64,000 bases of DNA from Planococcus wigleyi (lineage in GTDB: Bacteria > Bacillota > Bacilli > Bacillales_A > Planococcaceae). The stretch covers positions 1,082,833 to 1,146,832 of the forward strand of contig NZ_JACSPU010000001.1 in NCBI RefSeq assembly GCF_014836985.1, in the 5' to 3' direction. Made by a program: the position numbers and the translations under genes. The notes under the pieces are model-generated. The model was not told the DNA's origin. It worked only from the letters and a program-made list of their open reading frames with translations, and did not search any database. This document shows, piece after piece, positions 1-7,632 of the stretch; within the stretch, counting starts at the first letter, position 1, and every line of letters begins with the position of its first letter.

Positions 1-275
1 CAGTGAACAAAGACAAATTCGAAAGTTTGAATGGAGAAGATCAAGAAGCAATCTTGAATGTGGCCAAAGAATTTGAAACAGCAGCCTTTGCTCAAGCAGA
101 AGAAGAGCAGAATAAATATAACGAGCTCATTGAAGAAGAGGGCGTAGAAGTCATCGAATTAACAGACGAAGAAGTTAAAGTATTTGCTGATAAAGTGCGT
201 AAAGATGTATGGCCAATTATTGAAAGTGAATATGGAGAGATTTTCGACGATGTTAAAAAGGAACTAGGAATCTAA
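1..275 (+). CDS. dctP: TRAP transporter substrate-binding protein DctP, C-terminal end (partial)
   Basis: This is the tail of a gene that begins before the window; the GTG at position 3 is an internal valine codon, not a start. About 90 residues remain, rich in Glu and Lys and mostly helical, as in the last helices of DctP-type periplasmic or lipid-anchored binding proteins. The identification rests mainly on context: it is followed directly by a small (DctQ) and a large (DctM) TRAP permease gene. In such systems DctP captures an organic acid or related solute outside the membrane and delivers it to the QM permease. The substrate cannot be read from this fragment. Confidence 0.75.
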   Translation, partial: VNKDKFESLNGEDQEAILNVAKEFETAAFAQAEEEQNKYNELIEEEGVEVIELTDEEVKVFADKVRKDVWPIIESEYGEIFDDVKKELGI

Positions 276-316
276 AACTAAAAGTTTCTTCAAAGTACAG
301 TTAAGGAAGTGAAGTT

Positions 317-847
317 TTGAATAAGGGAAATTCGATTTATAAAGGACTGACTTCTAAACTGATATTTATCCAACAAGGTCTGGGCGTTTTTATGATGGTT
401 ATGCTTCTCCTCTTAGTGTTTGTCCAAGTCATATTAAGAGCATTCAATGCTCCATTAATGGGCATCGAGGAATTGCTTATTCTTCCGACGATTTGGCTTT
501 ATATGCTTGGGTCAGCTAATGCGTCACAAGAAAGATCTCAAATCTCTGTCGATATTCTAGAGGTCTTCATGAAAAACCAAACCGTATTAACAATCATTCA
601 TGTGATAAAAAATATTGTCAGTTTGATTATCGGAATTGTATTAACGTACTGGATGTTTAATTTCCTGATGTATTCGTTCGATCTATGGAAACTCAGTCCT
701 CTACTGTCCATGCCGATGTTCTTTATTGAATCAGCTTTGTTTGTGGGGTTGGCTTTAATGACACTGTATACTTTTGTTGATTTGATATTGAGTTTGCGTG
801 ATGCAAAAAACTATTTTGGAAATTCTAGAAAGGGGGGGGGGATTTAA
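317..847 (+). CDS. dctQ: TRAP transporter small permease DctQ
   Basis: The 176-residue protein has four hydrophobic segments (about residues 20-42, 52-70, 90-118 and 130-158), the topology of the TRAP small permease, which pairs with DctM and receives substrate from DctP. The start is a TTG at 317 preceded by AAGGAAGTGAAG. Its C-terminus is encoded by a run of ten G residues (Lys-Gly-Gly-Gly-Ile). The stop codon overlaps the dctM start as TAATG, so translation is likely coupled. One extra G in the run, or a -1 ribosomal shift on it, would fuse this protein in frame to DctM. Confidence 0.9.
   Translation: MNKGNSIYKGLTSKLIFIQQGLGVFMMVMLLLLVFVQVILRAFNAPLMGIEELLILPTIWLYMLGSANASQERSQISVDILEVFMKNQTVLTIIHVIKNIVSLIIGIVLTYWMFNFLMYSFDLWKLSPLLSMPMFFIESALFVGLALMTLYTFVDLILSLRDAKNYFGNSRKGGGI
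832..841 (+). repeat. Ten-base G homopolymer at the dctQ/dctM junction
   Basis: Ten consecutive G residues form the last codons of dctQ and the purine-rich stretch that serves as the dctM ribosome-binding region. The ATG of dctM starts five bases after the run. With eleven G the two reading frames join through GAT-TTA-ATG into one DctQ-DctM polypeptide; with nine G the frame passes into an unrelated frame. Mononucleotide tracts of this length are prone to slippage. Confidence 0.9.
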
Positions 848-2184
848 TGCTTCTATTCATTTTGAACATATTATTACTGCTCGTTCTATTGATTTTAGGA
901 ACTCCCCTTCCATTTGCTTTTGGCGGCGCGGTAATCTTTATGATTGTTTTTGCGGACCTCCCGATTATCACGATAACTTTGTGGGGATTCAACCAGATTA
1001 TCAGCCCTTCCTTATTGGCAGTGCCACTTTTCATTTTGTTTGGTTCTATCGTGAGTGTCAGTGGAATAGCAGACCGTTTACTCCAGTTTGCTAATTTATT
1101 CATAGGGAAAATCAAAGGCGCAATAGGAGCGGTTGTAGTTCTGACTTCCGGATTTTTGGGTGCCATCTCCGGAAGTTCGTTTACAGGAATCGCTTCAGTA
1201 GGGCAAATAATGATTCCCCGTATGATCCGCCAAGGATACTCTCGAGGATACTCTACAGCACTTGTAAGTGTATCTTCCGTTTTGGGTGCTCTTATTCCCC
1301 CGAGTGTCATGATTATCATCTATGGCTGGGCGACAGGAACATCTGTCTTAGGCTCTTTTTTAGCAACCATTGGACCCGGTGTATTACTGATAGTGCTTTT
1401 TATCACGATACATATGATTTATACAAAAAAATATTTTTCACAGGGGCATAAGTATAACGAAAGCATTGATGATATCGATGCATCCAAGCAAATGAATTAT
1501 AAGTTCTTGGGTGAAGCGAACAGCAAATCGAGAATCTTTTTAGCTGCTTTGCCTTCACTGCTTTTACCGGTTGTAATTTTGGGAGGCATATACGGTGGGT
1601 ATTTCACGCCAACTGAAGCAGCAGCTGTTGCGAGTGTCTTAGGCATCTTTATAGGTATCGCACTTTACCGGGAATTGAAATTTAAAAACCTCATCGGCTT
1701 ATTTAAAGAATCTACATCTTCTGTCGGCTCAATTATGACGATGATCTTTTTTTCATTGTTACTGGCACAAACCTATGTGCATATGAGAATTCCACAGACG
1801 CTAGTGGAGGTATTTGTTGATATCACAGAGAGTAAAATTGTTGTCTTAATAATCGTTACGATTTTCTTGCTATTTGTGGGGATGATTGTAAACGATACCA
1901 CAGCTATTATTTTGACGGCACCATTACTACTTCCGTTAGTCGTCAGTTATGGAGTGGATCCGATTCACTTCGCTGCCATTATGGCTGTAAACCTCGCGAT
2001 GGGTGGCATTACTCCACCTTATGCAAGCGTTCTCTATTTTGGCATGAGAGTCGGAAATGCGAAATTCAGTGAAGTGGTAAGACCTACAATTATGTTTATC
2101 GTCTTTGGATTTATTCCGGTTATTTTACTTACTGTATTCTTTGAACCTTTATCGATGGCGATACCTAGATGGTTTGGATATTAA
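847..2184 (+). CDS. dctM: TRAP transporter large permease DctM
   Basis: This 445-residue, highly hydrophobic protein has about a dozen membrane segments and the DctM pattern: an early GSIVSVSGIADRLL-type stretch, SGFLGAISGSSFTGIASVG near residues 98-116, and a second Gly/Thr/Pro-rich half with MNLAMGGITPPY near residue 380. It is the sodium-coupled translocation subunit of a TRAP importer working with DctP and DctQ. The ATG overlaps the dctQ stop by one base, and the ribosome-binding region is the ten-G run. The length is normal for the family. Substrate is unknown; the downstream cyclodeaminase-like enzyme suggests an amino or imino acid derivative (inference). Confidence 0.95.
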   Translation: MLLFILNILLLLVLLILGTPLPFAFGGAVIFMIVFADLPIITITLWGFNQIISPSLLAVPLFILFGSIVSVSGIADRLLQFANLFIGKIKGAIGAVVVLTSGFLGAISGSSFTGIASVGQIMIPRMIRQGYSRGYSTALVSVSSVLGALIPPSVMIIIYGWATGTSVLGSFLATIGPGVLLIVLFITIHMIYTKKYFSQGHKYNESIDDIDASKQMNYKFLGEANSKSRIFLAALPSLLLPVVILGGIYGGYFTPTEAAAVASVLGIFIGIALYRELKFKNLIGLFKESTSSVGSIMTMIFFSLLLAQTYVHMRIPQTLVEVFVDITESKIVVLIIVTIFLLFVGMIVNDTTAIILTAPLLLPLVVSYGVDPIHFAAIMAVNLAMGGITPPYASVLYFGMRVGNAKFSEVVRPTIMFIVFGFIPVILLTVFFEPLSMAIPRWFGY

Positions 2185-2212
2185 TAAGCATTATTAGAAG
2201 GGAACGATAAAA

Positions 2213-3241
2213 TTGGAACAGACACTATTATTGAATCAAGAAGAGATCAAAGAGCTTGTTACGATGAAAGATGTAGTAAAACTGGTGGACAAAACGTTTC
2301 AGGACATGGGAAACGAAAAAACTGTCAACCCTACAAAAGTTTTGTTGGACCTTGGTGAAACAGCAGCATATCCACCATATGAAGGTTTTATGAATGCAAT
2401 GCCAGCATACATCGGATGGCAAGATATCGCCGGCATTAAGTGGGCTGGTGGACTGTTAGGGAAACGAAAAGAACTGGGTCTGCCATATATCACTTCTATG
2501 ATCCTGTTGATCAATCCCCAAATCGGGAATTTTGTCAGTGTAATGGATGGAGCATATATCACGAATTTCCGGACAGGGGCTCAGACCGCAAATGCACTGA
2601 AGTACATCAAGCGTGGTCAGAAGAGCATCAAAGTTGGGCTTTACGGAGCGGGAATGCAGGGAAGAACACAGACCATGGCACTGTCAGAAGTCTTCGATAT
2701 CGAAGAACTGATCGTTTACGATATTTATAGGGAAGTGGCAGAGAAATTCAAAGAATCGATGGAGTCTTATGTAAGAGGAAATATCAAGATTGCTAAAGAA
2801 CCGAGTGAAGTAGCTCAAAATGTGGATGCAATTATTTGTGTCACGCAATCGAAAGATAGCTTCCTCAAGGATGAGTGGGTACAGCCAGGGACGGTTGTTT
2901 TCCCTATGGGCTCTTACCAAGAAGTCGAAAACGAATTCATTTTGAATGCTGATCATATTGTTGTCGATCACGTCGAGCAATGTTTACACCGCGGCGTCTT
3001 GAAAGACTTGAACGAACAGGGGAAAGTAACTAAGGAACATATCGACGCGACGATTGGAGAGCTTGCCATCGGCGTGAAGACCATTGAAGATTTCCGAAAC
3101 AAGCGGGTTATTTGTATACCGATTGGTACTGGCGCAATGGATATCAGCGTAGCCAAATTTGCTATGGATGAAGCGAAGAAGAGGAAGATGGGTAAACCGT
3201 TCGACTTTTTAGGAACGGGCGAAATAGCCACCCCTCTATAA
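2213..3241 (+). CDS. Ornithine cyclodeaminase / mu-crystallin family enzyme
   Basis: The 342-residue protein fits the ornithine cyclodeaminase/mu-crystallin family, whose NAD(P)-dependent members act as cyclodeaminases, ketimine or pyrroline-carboxylate reductases, or alanine dehydrogenases. The Rossmann dinucleotide loop GLYGAGMQGRTQ lies near residue 145, preceded by the family's N-terminal substrate domain (FRTGAQTANALKYI near residue 122). The start is TTG at 2213 with AGAAGGGA upstream, 28 bases after dctM, so it is probably the last gene of the TRAP operon and may metabolise the imported compound. The exact reaction cannot be assigned from sequence alone. Confidence 0.85.
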   Translation: MEQTLLLNQEEIKELVTMKDVVKLVDKTFQDMGNEKTVNPTKVLLDLGETAAYPPYEGFMNAMPAYIGWQDIAGIKWAGGLLGKRKELGLPYITSMILLINPQIGNFVSVMDGAYITNFRTGAQTANALKYIKRGQKSIKVGLYGAGMQGRTQTMALSEVFDIEELIVYDIYREVAEKFKESMESYVRGNIKIAKEPSEVAQNVDAIICVTQSKDSFLKDEWVQPGTVVFPMGSYQEVENEFILNADHIVVDHVEQCLHRGVLKDLNEQGKVTKEHIDATIGELAIGVKTIEDFRNKRVICIPIGTGAMDISVAKFAMDEAKKRKMGKPFDFLGTGEIATPL

Positions 3242-3890
3242 AAAACAAAAATAATATTGCCAAATCCGAAAATTAAACTTTCTCGAACAGCCAGCGCTGT
3301 CAATCCGTACGGAGCGGCCAGTTGGCGGGCAAGGTAGAATCGGATTGAAGTGATGGGCGGATGCCGCTCCTTGCAGGAGACAACCAGTCTTTTGCGTAGG
3401 ATGAATTTGTGAAGATGCTCTATCCTTTTGAAGAGACTAAATGGAAGACAGTGAACAGAAAAAAGATCAGAAAACACTAATTTCACTGTTTCTGATCCAG
3501 TGAATGATAGGGATCGACGCTATGGGTCCGTTTCCGTTCCATCTGAGGCGGTCTTTGCATCCACACTAAGCGAAAAAGCGAGCAATCGCTAACCGCAAAG
3601 ACTTTCGATCGTAAGCGTTCCACCATTTCGGCCGTCTCTCCATAAAGATCTGCTGGTGACAGTCGGACTGATAACAGAAGAATTTCCGAGCCCGTACATG
3701 CAGGGAAACAGGCATTTAACGAAGCAATATTTAACGTAGCAAACTGTCAATAATTTCTTAAACATCTCAAAAAGTTCAGTATGAGCTTAATTTAATATGA
3801 TACGGCAACATATGAATAAATTTTAATATTTTATGAATCTATATACAATAGTCCAATAAAATTTCAAATAAATCAAAAACGATGATTTTT
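3242..3890. other. Non-coding stretch with a minus-strand hairpin
   Basis: No convincing gene is seen. A hairpin with arms GATCAGAAA (3465-3473) and TTTCTGATC (3489-3497) is followed on the minus strand by a run of six T, which looks like a minus-strand terminator although no minus-strand gene is recognisable upstream of it. The part around 3281-3420 is more GC-rich than its surroundings and does not continue any neighbouring gene, so it may be a decayed insertion or a dispersed repeat. Confidence 0.4.
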
Positions 3891-3891
3891 G

Positions 3892-3938
3892 AAAAGGCAG
3901 AGAAGAAGGTCCAAGACCTCTTTTCTGCCTTTTTATTT
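3892..3938 (+). terminator. Rho-independent terminator
   Basis: A long imperfect stem (3892-3911 with 3915-3934; ends AAAAGGCAG and CTGCCTTTT) with a tiny loop is followed by T-rich sequence on the plus strand. It separates the TRAP operon side from the opposing GTPase gene. Confidence 0.7.
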
Positions 3939-4019
3939 GTCTCATAACTATTTTCAAAATCAGTTTTTCATAAACGGTGTGAAGAATGATTTTAACAGCA
4001 TTCGCCAGTAATTCTTAGG

Positions 4020-6224
4020 TTAAATTGAGATTTTTAATAATTCCTCAGTGGTTTTAATTAGTTTTTTTAGATCTTTAATCACCAAATCCATGTCTACACC
4101 ATTCAATTCCAATAATTTTTGTTCATTAATAAGTTGGCTATAGAGAGAATCTTTCAAAGTTTTACTACCAACTTTAAAGCCAAGTATTGTCTCTTTCCAA
4201 TATTCACTTAATACTTCTTCGTATTTTGAAACTGCATTTGCTTTTTCAAACTGCTTATTTGTAGCTTTAGCTAAGCTTTTTTTCCATCCTACTCCTGAAA
4301 TGGAGTAAGTAATTATTGCGCCAGTTATCGCCAAACCTATTACTAGGGTAACCGGCCCTCCTATGGCTGAAATTGCAGTTACAGCAGCAGCTCCTCCACC
4401 TACGCTGATTCCCATGGCAGAGAGAACTCCAACAGCCTTAGTCACCAATATATATCCCCCCAAATTTCCTAGGGTCGACATATAAAAAGTTAATCCCCCA
4501 TATGTTGCTGCGCCAGCTAAACCGGAAAAGAAAAGATTCTTAAGATTGTTTTTGTGTTGATTCTCCATTTCAACTGAAGTCTTAACTGTTTTTATTCTAA
4601 GATTTAGCGCATTGAAATATTCTTCTGTAAGCAAAAGAACTTTTTTATTTGATTCATCGATAACGTCTTTTAATATCTGGTGAAGTTTATTGTTAACGAA
4701 CATTATAAATTTTTCTTTGTCTGCTTTCTTATTTTCTAGATCCATAGCATTGATCTGGTCAATTAAGGAGTCTTGATTCATGAACTCATTGATGTTTTTA
4801 TTTAACTTTAAATGAGTCAGCTCACTCAAGTCATTCACTTGTTCAAGAACTTTATTCATTTGGTCATTAATTAATTTATTGTCATCTCTTAAAGATTCTT
4901 CTATTTCTTTAACATGGGCTAGTGCTTCTTTTTTATCGATTTTTTCTCTTTCAATTTCTTCAATTTGGGCTTCTGCTAATTTCGAAAATTCAGTGGCACT
5001 GTTTGTAATAAGTTTTTTAGTCTTTAGAGTTATCGTATCGCTAAAGTTCTCAAGAAATGACTTAAAGTCTTCCTCAAATTCGGCTCTCTTTTCTTTAGAA
5101 TCCTTTGAAAATGTGAACATTCGCTCTCTCACTAATTTATTGTTATTCAAAGGGTTTGAATTCTCGATTCTACTTTCCCAATAACCTTCCGGCAAAATAG
5201 AATTAAATCTATCTGCTCCAGCTTCTAAAATTACATTAGTTTCACTAACGTCTTTCACAATTTGTGCTTGAGATGCTACAACATAAAGATTATTTAATGG
5301 CGAAAGATTACTACTTTCATCTGTATTGATTGGCGGAATAGAATCTATTACATCTTTAAGATAGGAAAGTTCATTTCCACGCAAAAATCCATTTGTTAAA
5401 GAAAGATAGATAACTATATCTGCAATATTTTTGCTTTTCAACGCCTGCATATCATCTTCAATACGATCCCCAGTTCCATAACCTGGTACATCTATTAAGT
5501 CGCATAATTCTAGAATTGGGCTATCTAAGTACAAAATAGCTATTGAAGAATCTGAAATAACCTTCTTCCGAGTTCCATATTCCTCTAAGATTTCGTATCC
5601 CCCAACTTTAAGAATTTTTGGTTCAATTTCGCTCACAATATCAAATAAGTCTATATTTGTTTCAAAATTTTCGCTTTTCAAAATAACGGTCGTTTTTTCT
5701 TCCATATAAGTCGGTCTCTCTTTAATATGCTTAATTAAGATAGGAATGGATGTAGTTGGAGTCCAACTAGCTGGCAATCTCTCTTGGCCCAATAAAGTGT
5801 TTATCATTGAACTTTTCCCCACATCTGAACTCCCTAAGAAAACCACGCGAGGCTTTCTCACCAGTGTGTTTAAGGCCGTTTTTAATAAAGACAACTGATC
5901 AAAAATTTCAATTTTATAATCGACTTGATTATTTTCAGCAAGGGCATTATCAATGATTGCTGAGGTTTTATTTTTTAATGAAATAACCTCATTCAGTGAT
6001 TTGTTAAATTGTAATGGTTCTATTACGCTGTTTTGTATATTTAACAAATTATCTATTGGATAACCAGTAGTTTGAGAGATTTTCATTAAGTTCTCTATTG
6101 ATATTTGGTCGGGTGCCTTTTCCATTCTAGATACAGCATCTTGCCTAAGATCGACTAGTTCAGCAAATTCGGCTTGACTGAGCTTTAGTATTTCTTCTCT
6201 AAAATACTTTAAATTTAATAACAC
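4020..6224 (-). CDS. XRE-type HTH fused to a dynamin-like GTPase with membrane segment
   Basis: The 734-residue protein joins a DNA-binding domain to a membrane GTPase. Residues about 4-62 form an XRE-like helix-turn-helix (LSQAEFAELVDLRQDAVSRM). A dynamin-type GTPase follows: P-loop GSSDVGKSS at 131-139, a switch threonine in WTPTTSIP near 157, and DVPGYG at 245-250. The usual N/TKxD base-recognition motif is not evident; the equivalent strand reads VVASQ. A long Glu/Lys-rich helical region follows, then a Gly/Ala-rich hydrophobic stretch at about 563-645 and a helical tail. The GTG start has GAGGTGA ahead of it. It is divergent from the small-gene operon at 6399-7431 and probably regulates it by binding the palindrome between them (inference). 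Dynamin-like GTPases remodel or guard membranes, sometimes in phage defence. The specific function is unknown. Confidence 0.8.
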   Translation of the reverse strand: MLLNLKYFREEILKLSQAEFAELVDLRQDAVSRMEKAPDQISIENLMKISQTTGYPIDNLLNIQNSVIEPLQFNKSLNEVISLKNKTSAIIDNALAENNQVDYKIEIFDQLSLLKTALNTLVRKPRVVFLGSSDVGKSSMINTLLGQERLPASWTPTTSIPILIKHIKERPTYMEEKTTVILKSENFETNIDLFDIVSEIEPKILKVGGYEILEEYGTRKKVISDSSIAILYLDSPILELCDLIDVPGYGTGDRIEDDMQALKSKNIADIVIYLSLTNGFLRGNELSYLKDVIDSIPPINTDESSNLSPLNNLYVVASQAQIVKDVSETNVILEAGADRFNSILPEGYWESRIENSNPLNNNKLVRERMFTFSKDSKEKRAEFEEDFKSFLENFSDTITLKTKKLITNSATEFSKLAEAQIEEIEREKIDKKEALAHVKEIEESLRDDNKLINDQMNKVLEQVNDLSELTHLKLNKNINEFMNQDSLIDQINAMDLENKKADKEKFIMFVNNKLHQILKDVIDESNKKVLLLTEEYFNALNLRIKTVKTSVEMENQHKNNLKNLFFSGLAGAATYGGLTFYMSTLGNLGGYILVTKAVGVLSAMGISVGGGAAAVTAISAIGGPVTLVIGLAITGAIITYSISGVGWKKSLAKATNKQFEKANAVSKYEEVLSEYWKETILGFKVGSKTLKDSLYSQLINEQKLLELNGVDMDLVIKDLKKLIKTTEELLKISI

Positions 6225-6309
6225 TTGGTCACCTCATTCTATTAGATTCTATAATCATATTATCATAATAAATGATTAGTGCATAACCATATATTATAAT
6301 TATTTTTTG

Positions 6310-6327
6310 TTATGCGAAAACGCATAA
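6310..6327. promoter_or_regulatory. Operator-like palindrome between the GTPase and the DUF1232 operon
   Basis: A perfect 7-base inverted repeat, TTATGCG-AAAA-CGCATAA, lies eight bases ahead of the -35 box of the rightward promoter and 86 bases upstream of the GTPase start. A related half-site (GTGCATAACC in the plus orientation, near 6280-6289) lies closer to the GTPase. It is a natural candidate site for the GTPase's own HTH domain. Confidence 0.55.
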
Positions 6328-6334
6328 ATAGTAT

Positions 6335-6363
6335 TTGACATTTTTTTAAATTATGTTTATGAT
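6335..6363 (+). promoter_or_regulatory. Sigma-A promoter of the small-gene operon
   Basis: TTGACA at 6335-6340 and TATGAT at 6358-6363 are separated by exactly 17 bases. The -35 box is a perfect consensus and the -10 differs at one position. It would start transcription near 6370, about 30 bases before the DUF1232 gene. Confidence 0.85.
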
Positions 6364-6398
6364 GGATTTATCAAAAAAAACTAAAGGTGGAATTGATT

Positions 6399-6803
6399 AT
6401 GACAACGTTTGAGGGATTTAAAGATGATGAAAAGTTCGAGAAATCCATAAAGAGTTCAGCTAAGCACTTTAATGCAAATGCTTTCTTTTCTAAAATTAGT
6501 AAGTCCGTTAAATATCTAAGTACAGAAACTATTTATTACTCCTTCTTATTATTTGAAGTATTTCAAAGTCGCAAAGTATCTCAAGCAGATGCGCTTATTA
6601 TCGTTGGTGCACTAGGTTATTTAATACTCCCAGTGGATCTCATCCCAGATTTTATCCCCGTAGTCGGTTTTGCGGATGATACAGCCTTAATATTAAAAGC
6701 TGTATCGAAAATTCATTCTTCTATAGATGAAGAAGTAAAATTTCTTGCAACTGAAAGGATGAGAAAATTAGGCATTTTCAGAAAAGATTTTAATGAATTA
6801 TGA
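6399..6803 (+). CDS. DUF1232 (YkvA-type) membrane protein
   Basis: The 134-residue protein carries the DUF1232 signature ALGYLILPVDLIPDFIPVVG around residues 70-90, followed by FADDTALILKAV. The family is small, membrane-associated and of unknown biochemical role. The ATG at 6399 is preferred over the upstream in-frame GTG at 6387 because AAAGGTGG sits eight bases before it. The N-terminal 45 residues are charged and helical. It is the first gene after the strong promoter, opposite to the HTH-GTPase, and its stop overlaps the next small gene as ATGA. The arrangement suggests a membrane component of a module run by the GTPase (inference). Confidence 0.85.
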   Translation: MTTFEGFKDDEKFEKSIKSSAKHFNANAFFSKISKSVKYLSTETIYYSFLLFEVFQSRKVSQADALIIVGALGYLILPVDLIPDFIPVVGFADDTALILKAVSKIHSSIDEEVKFLATERMRKLGIFRKDFNEL

Positions 6804-6889
6804 AGTTCGAGTTCAAAAATAAAGACAATAATCTTGATGTAAAGGCAGCCAGAAGAGAAAAACGTGCATTAACAGTTTTTATTTTGTAA
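6800..6889 (+). CDS. 29-residue micro-protein, translationally coupled to DUF1232 gene
   Basis: An ATG overlaps the DUF1232 stop codon as ATGA, the classic arrangement for translational coupling. The 29-residue product is strongly charged in its first two thirds (many Lys, Arg, Asp, Asn) and ends in a short hydrophobic tail, LTVFIL. No family is recognised. There is no independent ribosome site, so expression would depend on re-initiation. It may be a chance reading frame; the overlap and the neighbouring run of tiny genes argue for reality. Confidence 0.4.
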   Translation: MKFEFKNKDNNLDVKAARREKRALTVFIL

Positions 6890-6953
6890 GGTTCCCTAAT
6901 AAGAAAAACCTTGAGTACTATAAATAAGATAGCGAAAGAATGGAGGTGAAAGA

Positions 6954-7040
6954 ATGAATAGCGAAGTTTTAAAATCAGTCGTAGTAGAATTTATTAAGTC
7001 TATGCAAAATATTACTGAAAAAATGGAAGAGAAGAGGTGA
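6954..7040 (+). CDS. 28-residue amphipathic micro-protein
   Basis: A 28-residue reading frame starts at an ATG preceded by the near-perfect ribosome site GGAGGTGAA (6942-6950). The product begins MNSEVLKSVVVEFIKSMQ and ends with a charged EKMEEKR tail; plotted as a helix it is amphipathic. It lies in the same direction as the DUF1232 gene, and its last bases provide the ribosome site of the next gene. No homologous family is recognised. The very strong Shine-Dalgarno sequence is the main argument that it is translated. Confidence 0.6.
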   Translation: MNSEVLKSVVVEFIKSMQNITEKMEEKR

Positions 7041-7045
7041 CAGTA

Positions 7046-7336
7046 ATGAAAAGTGAAAAACAAAATAATTTTTTAGATAAAGGTTTAAGTTTAGTTCAAA
7101 AATATACGTTAGAAAAAGCAGGGGTAGTAATAGGTGCAGGTACAGGCGGTGCTGTTGGCGGCTTCTCAGGTGCAAGTTTAGGAACAGGAATTGGTATGGT
7201 CGTAGCTGGCCCATTAGGTGCTGGAATCGGTTTTGGTGTTGGTTCTTTTCTTGGGACAGGAACAGGGGTTGCTGCAGGAGCAGTAAGTGGTAAAAAAATG
7301 ACTGAAGTTTTTAATAACCAGTTAAAGGAGATCTGA
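7046..7336 (+). CDS. Glycine-zipper membrane protein (96 residues)
   Basis: After a charged 28-residue N-terminus comes a stretch, about residues 26-83, of alternating Gly, Ala, Val, Ile and Thr with many GxxxG spacings (for example GAGTGGAVGGFSGASLG). This is a glycine-zipper hairpin of the kind that inserts in membranes and oligomerises. The tail is short and basic/acidic. The ATG at 7046 has AGAGGTGA at 7033-7040; the GTG at 7037 would leave no spacing for a ribosome site. Glycine-zipper proteins include pore formers, holin-like factors and outer-envelope proteins. A membrane-active role is inferred, not shown. Confidence 0.7.
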   Translation: MKSEKQNNFLDKGLSLVQKYTLEKAGVVIGAGTGGAVGGFSGASLGTGIGMVVAGPLGAGIGFGVGSFLGTGTGVAAGAVSGKKMTEVFNNQLKEI

Positions 7337-7338
7337 AA

Positions 7339-7431
7339 ATGAAGGAAATGTTTATTAAAGCAGCTGTAGCAGGAGGAAAAGAATTCTTAGATTTGATTCC
7401 TAGAATTTTGAATTCATCTAAAAAAAACTGA
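7339..7431 (+). CDS. 30-residue cationic amphipathic micro-protein
   Basis: The ATG at 7339 has AAAGGAG eight bases ahead (7324-7330, inside the end of the previous gene). The product starts MKEMFIKAAVAGGKEFLDL, continues IPRIL and ends with a lysine-rich tail. Size, net positive charge and amphipathic pattern resemble small leaderless bacteriocins, phenol-soluble-modulin-like peptides or type I toxins, but no family match is claimed. Its stop codon lies within the stem of the operon terminator, so it is clearly the last gene of the unit. Confidence 0.6.
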   Translation: MKEMFIKAAVAGGKEFLDLIPRILNSSKKN

Positions 7432-7458
7432 CTTCAGCTCGAACGAAGTCAGTTTTTT
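7422..7458 (+). terminator. Terminator of the small-gene operon
   Basis: A perfect 11-base stem (AAACTGACTTC at 7425-7435 with GAAGTCAGTTT at 7445-7455), a nine-base loop and a run of six T form a strong intrinsic terminator directly overlapping the end of the last micro-gene. Confidence 0.9.
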
Positions 7459-7632
7459 GGCCTTTACATAATCTGATGTTCTAATTAATTTTGTAGGAAG
7501 AACCTCGTATAATGAGATAGTTTAGTTAATAGAAAGCTATCAGCGTTGTAGAGGTTCGAGGGTTCGTTATATTAATAATTAACTCTCTATAAAATGAGGA
7601 TGAAAATGTTCTTTTGTTTTCATTGTAAATAA

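Noticed and set aside
798..1319. Open frames overlapping dctM on both strands
   Set aside because: They lie inside a clear DctM gene and give compositions without family resemblance; they are antisense or shifted shadows.
2968..3486. A 172-codon minus-strand frame ending inside the cyclodeaminase gene
   Set aside because: No ribosome site, half of it is antisense to a real gene, and the product matches no family pattern.
7459..7632. Similar motifs (CGTATAATGAG, CTATAAAATGAG) near the recombinase end as possible resolution sites
   Set aside because: The similarity is short and AT-rich and does not have the paired-dyad layout of known res sites.
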